From assembly GCA_005883775.1 (NCBI GenBank), contig VBEU01000078.1:1-17952 (forward strand): 17,952 nucleotides of DNA, given 5' to 3'. Position 1 is the stretch's first letter; the number at the start of each line of letters is the position of its first letter. The DNA is from Chloroflexota bacterium. GTDB taxonomy: Bacteria; Chloroflexota; Limnocylindria; P2-11E. Positions 15,074-17,952 of this stretch are shown here, in pieces. The position numbers were made by a program, and so were the translations under genes. The notes beneath the pieces are model-generated. The model worked only from the letters and a program-made list of their open reading frames with translations, ran no database searches and was not told the DNA's origin.

Positions 15074-16350
15074 CAGGTTCCCGCCTTCCACGATCGCGCG
15101 TACTCGGCCTGGGCCGCGGACATGGTGTCGATCCTCATACCCATGGCCTCGAGCTTCCGGCGCGCGATCTCCTCATCCAGCTCGCGCGGCACAGGGTAGA
15201 CCCGCGGCGCGAGCTCCTTGCCGTGCTTGAGTAAGTACTCGATCGAAAGGGCCTGGTTGGCGAAGCTCATGTCCATGACCGCCGCGGGGTTCGCCTCCGC
15301 AGCCGCGTGGTTGAGGAGCCGGCCCTCCGCGAGGACGAACACCTTCTTCTTATCGGCAAGCTGGAACTCTTCGACGAACGGACGAATGACGCGACGCCCC
15401 TTGGCCATCTCGGCGAGCGCGCCAAGCTCGATCTCGTCGTTGAAGTGGCCGACGTTGGCGAGGATGGCACCGTCCTTCAGGCACGCGAAGTGCGCACGGC
15501 CGATGACGTTGAGGTTTCCGGTCGCCGTGAAGAACACATCCCCGCGCGTCACCGCTTCTGCCACCGTCGCGACTTGGAAGCCGTCCATCGCCGCCTCGAG
15601 CCCGCGGAGCGGGTCGACCTCGCAAATGGTCACGATCGCTCCCATGCCGCGAAGACGGCTGGCGACCCCGCGACCCACCCAGCCATAGCCGCAGACCACG
15701 GCGCTCTTGCCGGCGAGGAGAAGGTTCGTGGCGCGGAGCAGGCCATCGATCGCGGACTGGCCCGTGCCGTATTGGTTGTCGAACATGTGCTTGGTCTGCG
15801 CTTCATTCACGGCGACGATCGGGTACTTGAGAACGCCCTCCTCCGCCATCGCGCGGAGACGGATCACACCGGTCGTCGTCTCCTCGGTGCCACCCCTCAC
15901 GTCGGGGAGGAGCTCGCGGCGCTTTGTGTGGAGGAGCGTCACGACATCGGCGCCGTCGTCCATCGTGATGTGCGGTTTGATCTCGAGCACCGCGTTGATG
16001 TGCCGGTAGTAGGTGTCGCGGTCCTCGCCCTTCCGCGCGAAGACCGAGATGCCTTCGCGGGCGACGAGCGCGGCGGCGGCATCGTCCTGTGTCGAGAGCG
16101 GATTCGACGCGCACAGCGCGACCTCGGCCCCGCCATCGCGCAGCGCGAGCGCGAGGTTGGCGGTCTCCGTGGTGACGTGCAGGCATGCGGCGATGCGGAC
16201 GCCGGCGTACGGCCGCTCTTTCGCGAGGCGCTCGCGGATCTGGCCGAGCACGGGCATCTCGCGCGCGGCCCATTCCGTCCGCCGCACTCCCGCGTCAGCG
16301 AGGTCGAGATCGGTGACGTCGTACTTCGGAGCCTTCGTCGCGACCGCCAT
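15073..16350 (-). CDS. ahcY: S-adenosylhomocysteinase (short form)
   Basis: A 425-residue protein. Active-site residues align by eye with the family: H58 and T60 (CLHVTTETA), D131 (TMDDGAD), E156 (GGTEETTTG), K187 and D191 (TKHMFDN). The NAD site is GYGWVGRGVA (221-230), with GHFNDEI further on. It splits S-adenosylhomocysteine into adenosine and homocysteine, relieving inhibition of methyltransferases. It belongs to the short archaeal/Thermotoga-like group: the tail ends QAEYARSWKAGT and lacks the D-x-Y-R-Y terminus of the long form. The ATG at 16350 has GGAGAGGAAATA before it and overlaps the GNAT stop as TAATG. The frame runs far upstream, but only in antiphase to the GNAT gene. Confidence 0.96.
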   Translation of the reverse strand: MAVATKAPKYDVTDLDLADAGVRRTEWAAREMPVLGQIRERLAKERPYAGVRIAACLHVTTETANLALALRDGGAEVALCASNPLSTQDDAAAALVAREGISVFARKGEDRDTYYRHINAVLEIKPHITMDDGADVVTLLHTKRRELLPDVRGGTEETTTGVIRLRAMAEEGVLKYPIVAVNEAQTKHMFDNQYGTGQSAIDGLLRATNLLLAGKSAVVCGYGWVGRGVASRLRGMGAIVTICEVDPLRGLEAAMDGFQVATVAEAVTRGDVFFTATGNLNVIGRAHFACLKDGAILANVGHFNDEIELGALAEMAKGRRVIRPFVEEFQLADKKKVFVLAEGRLLNHAAAEANPAAVMDMSFANQALSIEYLLKHGKELAPRVYPVPRELDEEIARRKLEAMGMRIDTMSAAQAEYARSWKAGT

Positions 16351-17186
16351 TATTTCCTCTCCTTCAACGAGCCGAAGAGCCGCTCCCAGCCCGGGCGCCG
16401 GACCGCGGGCCCTTCGATGAACTGCCCGTGCGTTTGATAACCGAGGCGCTCGTATACCGAGATCGCGGGCGAGTTGTCCTCGCGCACGTTGAGGACGACG
16501 TCGCGATGCTGCTCGAGCGCCGTTTCGGTGACGGCGGAGGTGCAGGTCTGCGCCATGCCGCGGCCGCGATAGGCGAGGCGCGTGAGGACGTTGCCAACGG
16601 CCGCGAGACCGGATCTCGTCGAGCGGACATGCGTGCCGGCCGCCGAAACGAGGATGTCGCCGGCAAAGATGCCGAAGTAGATCTCGCGCCTCATCCGCTC
16701 CGGCGTGAAGTAGGTACGCGACGCGTGCCCGTACAGGTCGATGACCGCATCGAGGTCGTCTGCGCCGAGTCGCGCGACCTGCTGGTTGATGCGCGGGCGG
16801 AACCGGTGCATGTTCACGACCATCCGGCGCATGTGGTCGACCCGCTCGAAGCGATAGGACGTCTCGATCGCACCACGAGATCGCGGCGGTGTCGCGAGGA
16901 GGACGCGTGGCTCCCGGATCGCCTCGCGGAAGATGGCCGCGAGACCGTCGGATGCCCCGGTCGCGAAGCATGGACGGAACGGCAGCCCCTCGACGACCAT
17001 CACGACCGCCGCGATGTCGCCGTCCCGGCGAGCGATCCACCAGCGGGCTCCCTCGATCTCGGGCTGGTCGATGTCCGCGAGGGCGTACGCGGCCATCAAA
17101 CGATCCCGTTCGAGAAACGCGCGCGCCTCGTCGGCGGACGCATGAGCGTCGATCTTGATCTCTGGAAGCGACGGTGCCGCGGTCAT
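16350..17186 (-). CDS. GNAT-family acetyltransferase with extra N-terminal half
   Basis: A 278-residue protein. The C-terminal half (about 130-278) is a clear GNAT domain: strand GLAAVGNVLTRLAYRGRGMA with the acetyl-CoA loop YRGRGMA (206-212), then VVLNVREDNSPAISVYERLGY (230-250). The N-terminal half (about 15-125) has the strand-helix rhythm of a second, degenerate GNAT-like fold (e.g. WWIARRDGDIAAVVMVVEG) but no acetyl-CoA loop. The substrate is unknown; position between a phospholipid-type transferase and ahcY gives no clear clue. The ATG at 17186 has an AAGGGGGG Shine-Dalgarno and overlaps the preceding stop (ATGA). Confidence 0.85.
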   Translation of the reverse strand: MTAAPSLPEIKIDAHASADEARAFLERDRLMAAYALADIDQPEIEGARWWIARRDGDIAAVVMVVEGLPFRPCFATGASDGLAAIFREAIREPRVLLATPPRSRGAIETSYRFERVDHMRRMVVNMHRFRPRINQQVARLGADDLDAVIDLYGHASRTYFTPERMRREIYFGIFAGDILVSAAGTHVRSTRSGLAAVGNVLTRLAYRGRGMAQTCTSAVTETALEQHRDVVLNVREDNSPAISVYERLGYQTHGQFIEGPAVRRPGWERLFGSLKERK

Positions 17187-17719
17187 CGGTCCCCCCTTCT
17201 ACGGGTGTGGACCAAGCGGGCCTCCGCCGGTCGCATGTGAGGTGTCGAGTGTACCGCGCCGGAGGTGACCAGGGCGGCGAGCGCGGCGCAGCGGGCCGCG
17301 CTGACCGGAACGGCAACGAGCGAAAGGGCCCGCAGCGGCCAGGGCAAGAGGGCCGCGACGAGCACGGCCATCTGAGCGATTCCGCTGATCCGATCCGAGA
17401 GGAGCTCCTCCGCGGTGTAGGTGCGCGGATCGCGCGCGGCGACGACCGCATAGCGGAGGAGCGGTGCGACGAGAAGGGACGTGCCACCGCCACGCCGCGC
17501 CACCGCGATCGCCGCGCCAAGGGTGAGAAGGGAATCGGCCTCGAGGTCGAACCGACGACCGTATGCGGCGACTCCACCGCGCCGCGCGATGGCGCCGTCG
17601 ATCCAGTCGGTGGCGATCCCGAAAGCGACCAGGCCGACGCTGGGGTAGGTCATGAGACAAACGCCCGCGATGACGCGCGAAGCCGTGAGGGTATCGGCGG
17701 CGATCCGGTAGGCGTTCAG
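17183..17719 (-). CDS. CDP-alcohol phosphatidyltransferase family protein, CTG start
   Basis: A 178-residue membrane protein. The family motif is visible as DWIDGAIARR, then G-x3-D-x3-D in GRRFDLEAD, giving the metal-binding aspartates. Only seven residues separate A-R from the next G, one fewer than the usual eight. Hydrophobic helices follow (LLTLGAAIAV, LLVAPLLRYAVV, GIAQMAVLVAALLP). Members transfer a phosphoalcohol from CDP-alcohol to another alcohol at the membrane, as in phospholipid synthesis; the exact product is unknown. The ATG at 17653 would cut off the first helix and the N-x(7)-T-x-S-R element. That element is present upstream (NAYRIAADTLTASRVIAG), reached only from CTG 17719, which overlaps the MBL stop as CTGA. 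Confidence 0.82.
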   Translation of the reverse strand: MNAYRIAADTLTASRVIAGVCLMTYPSVGLVAFGIATDWIDGAIARRGGVAAYGRRFDLEADSLLTLGAAIAVARRGGGTSLLVAPLLRYAVVAARDPRTYTAEELLSDRISGIAQMAVLVAALLPWPLRALSLVAVPVSAARCAALAALVTSGAVHSTPHMRPAEARLVHTRRRGDR

Positions 17720-17952
17720 GGCCAGCGCGCCTCCAGATCGCGGAGCGCGCGCTCAGCCCGATCGACCGGCGGACGGTGCGCGAGAAGGATCGTGTCGGCC
17801 GCGAGACCGGTGAGCCGATCGAGCGAACGGCGCGCAGCGCGGAGGTCCTCGGTCCATTATCTGTTCGGCGGGCGAAGCGCGCCGTCGTCATCGCGCCAGA
17901 GCGCGTCGCCGACGAACAGGAGACCGTCGCGCTCGGCGTAGAGACACACACT
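17716..17952 (-). pseudogene. MBL-fold hydrolase-like gene, interrupted by in-frame TAA and cut by window edge
   Basis: Reading leftwards from the window edge, the frame gives SVCLYAERDGLLFVGDALWR then DDDGALRPPNR, a typical MBL-fold stretch with the metal-bridging Asp in GDALW. It then meets TAA (17859-17857). The same frame resumes at once with WTEDLRAARRSLDRL, then ILLAHRPPVDRA (candidate His ligand) and ends EARWP-TGA at 17716. The two halves are contiguous in one frame, so this is a single nonsense codon, not an indel. The result is a truncated product, a pseudogene or a sequence error. The final TGA overlaps the CTG start of the next gene. Confidence 0.65.

Noticed and set aside
15074..15091. 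GTG 15091 as metK start and a possible SAM riboswitch before metK
   Set aside because: The ATG at 15073 overlaps the ahcY stop and has a Shine-Dalgarno, as is usual for this operon. The upstream sequence is ahcY coding sequence and leaves no room for a riboswitch.
15307..16437. 376-residue plus-strand frame opposite ahcY
   Set aside because: It is the antisense shadow of a conserved gene, with His/Arg/Asp-rich composition and no recognisable motif.
16351..17577. Long N-terminal extension making an 834-residue protein with ahcY
   Set aside because: The extra residues are arginine/proline-rich shadow sequence antiphase to the GNAT and CDP-alcohol transferase genes. The ATG at 16350 has a good Shine-Dalgarno and the family N-terminus.
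1..17952. tRNA, CRISPR array, insertion sequence or direct-repeat attachment sites
   Set aside because: No regularly spaced repeats, cloverleaf-like sequence, transposase or integrase motifs were seen on either strand by reading.

Overview
The window is a GC-rich, gene-dense stretch of bacterial chromosome. It has almost no non-coding space: the longest gap is about 110 bases, and many stop and start codons overlap. The gene types and style (GTG starts, a short-form S-adenosylhomocysteinase, an oligopeptide-type ABC transporter with a lipoprotein, a G1 glutamic peptidase) would fit a Chloroflexota-like or actinobacterial-like soil or freshwater organism. That placement is inference; no rRNA or other strong marker is present. 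I see no tRNA, CRISPR array, insertion sequence or phage gene.

Layout: (1) 1-532, minus, the N-terminal part of a PAS-GGDEF signalling protein, cut by the window edge. (2) 642-2459, plus, a small unknown gene and a BCS1-like AAA ATPase. (3) 2456-5138, minus, a tight three-gene operon: MBL-fold hydrolase, FAD-dependent amine/amino-acid oxidoreductase and a ComB-like 2-phosphosulfolactate phosphatase. (4) 5160-9017, plus, GNAT acetyltransferase, UbiE/YcgJ-like methyltransferase (frame-disrupted), NAD(P)HX epimerase domain, secreted G1 peptidase, ProC and a small membrane protein. (5) 9023-13029, minus, a dipeptide/oligopeptide ABC importer (binding lipoprotein, DppB-like, DppC-like) followed by an unknown gene; no ATPase gene is in the window. 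(6) 13099-13791, minus, a four-helix membrane protein. (7) 13868-17952, minus, an operon of an MBL-fold gene (interrupted by an in-frame stop and cut by the window edge), a CDP-alcohol phosphatidyltransferase, a GNAT protein, S-adenosylhomocysteinase and S-adenosylmethionine synthetase. The last two form the core of the SAM cycle and are translationally coupled.

The most unusual signal is at gene boundaries. Most adjacent genes are joined by NTGA overlaps (ATGA, GTGA). In three places (4305-4308, 3106-3109, 17716-17719) the overlap is CTGA, and no ATG, GTG or TTG lies in frame before the conserved N-terminus. CTG therefore looks like a genuine recurring start codon here. Two other genes are disrupted: the methyltransferase changes frame at a run of seven G (6094-6100), and the MBL gene at the right edge has an in-frame TAA (17857-17859). 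The peptide-binding lipoprotein has a hairpin that would occlude its ribosome binding site.
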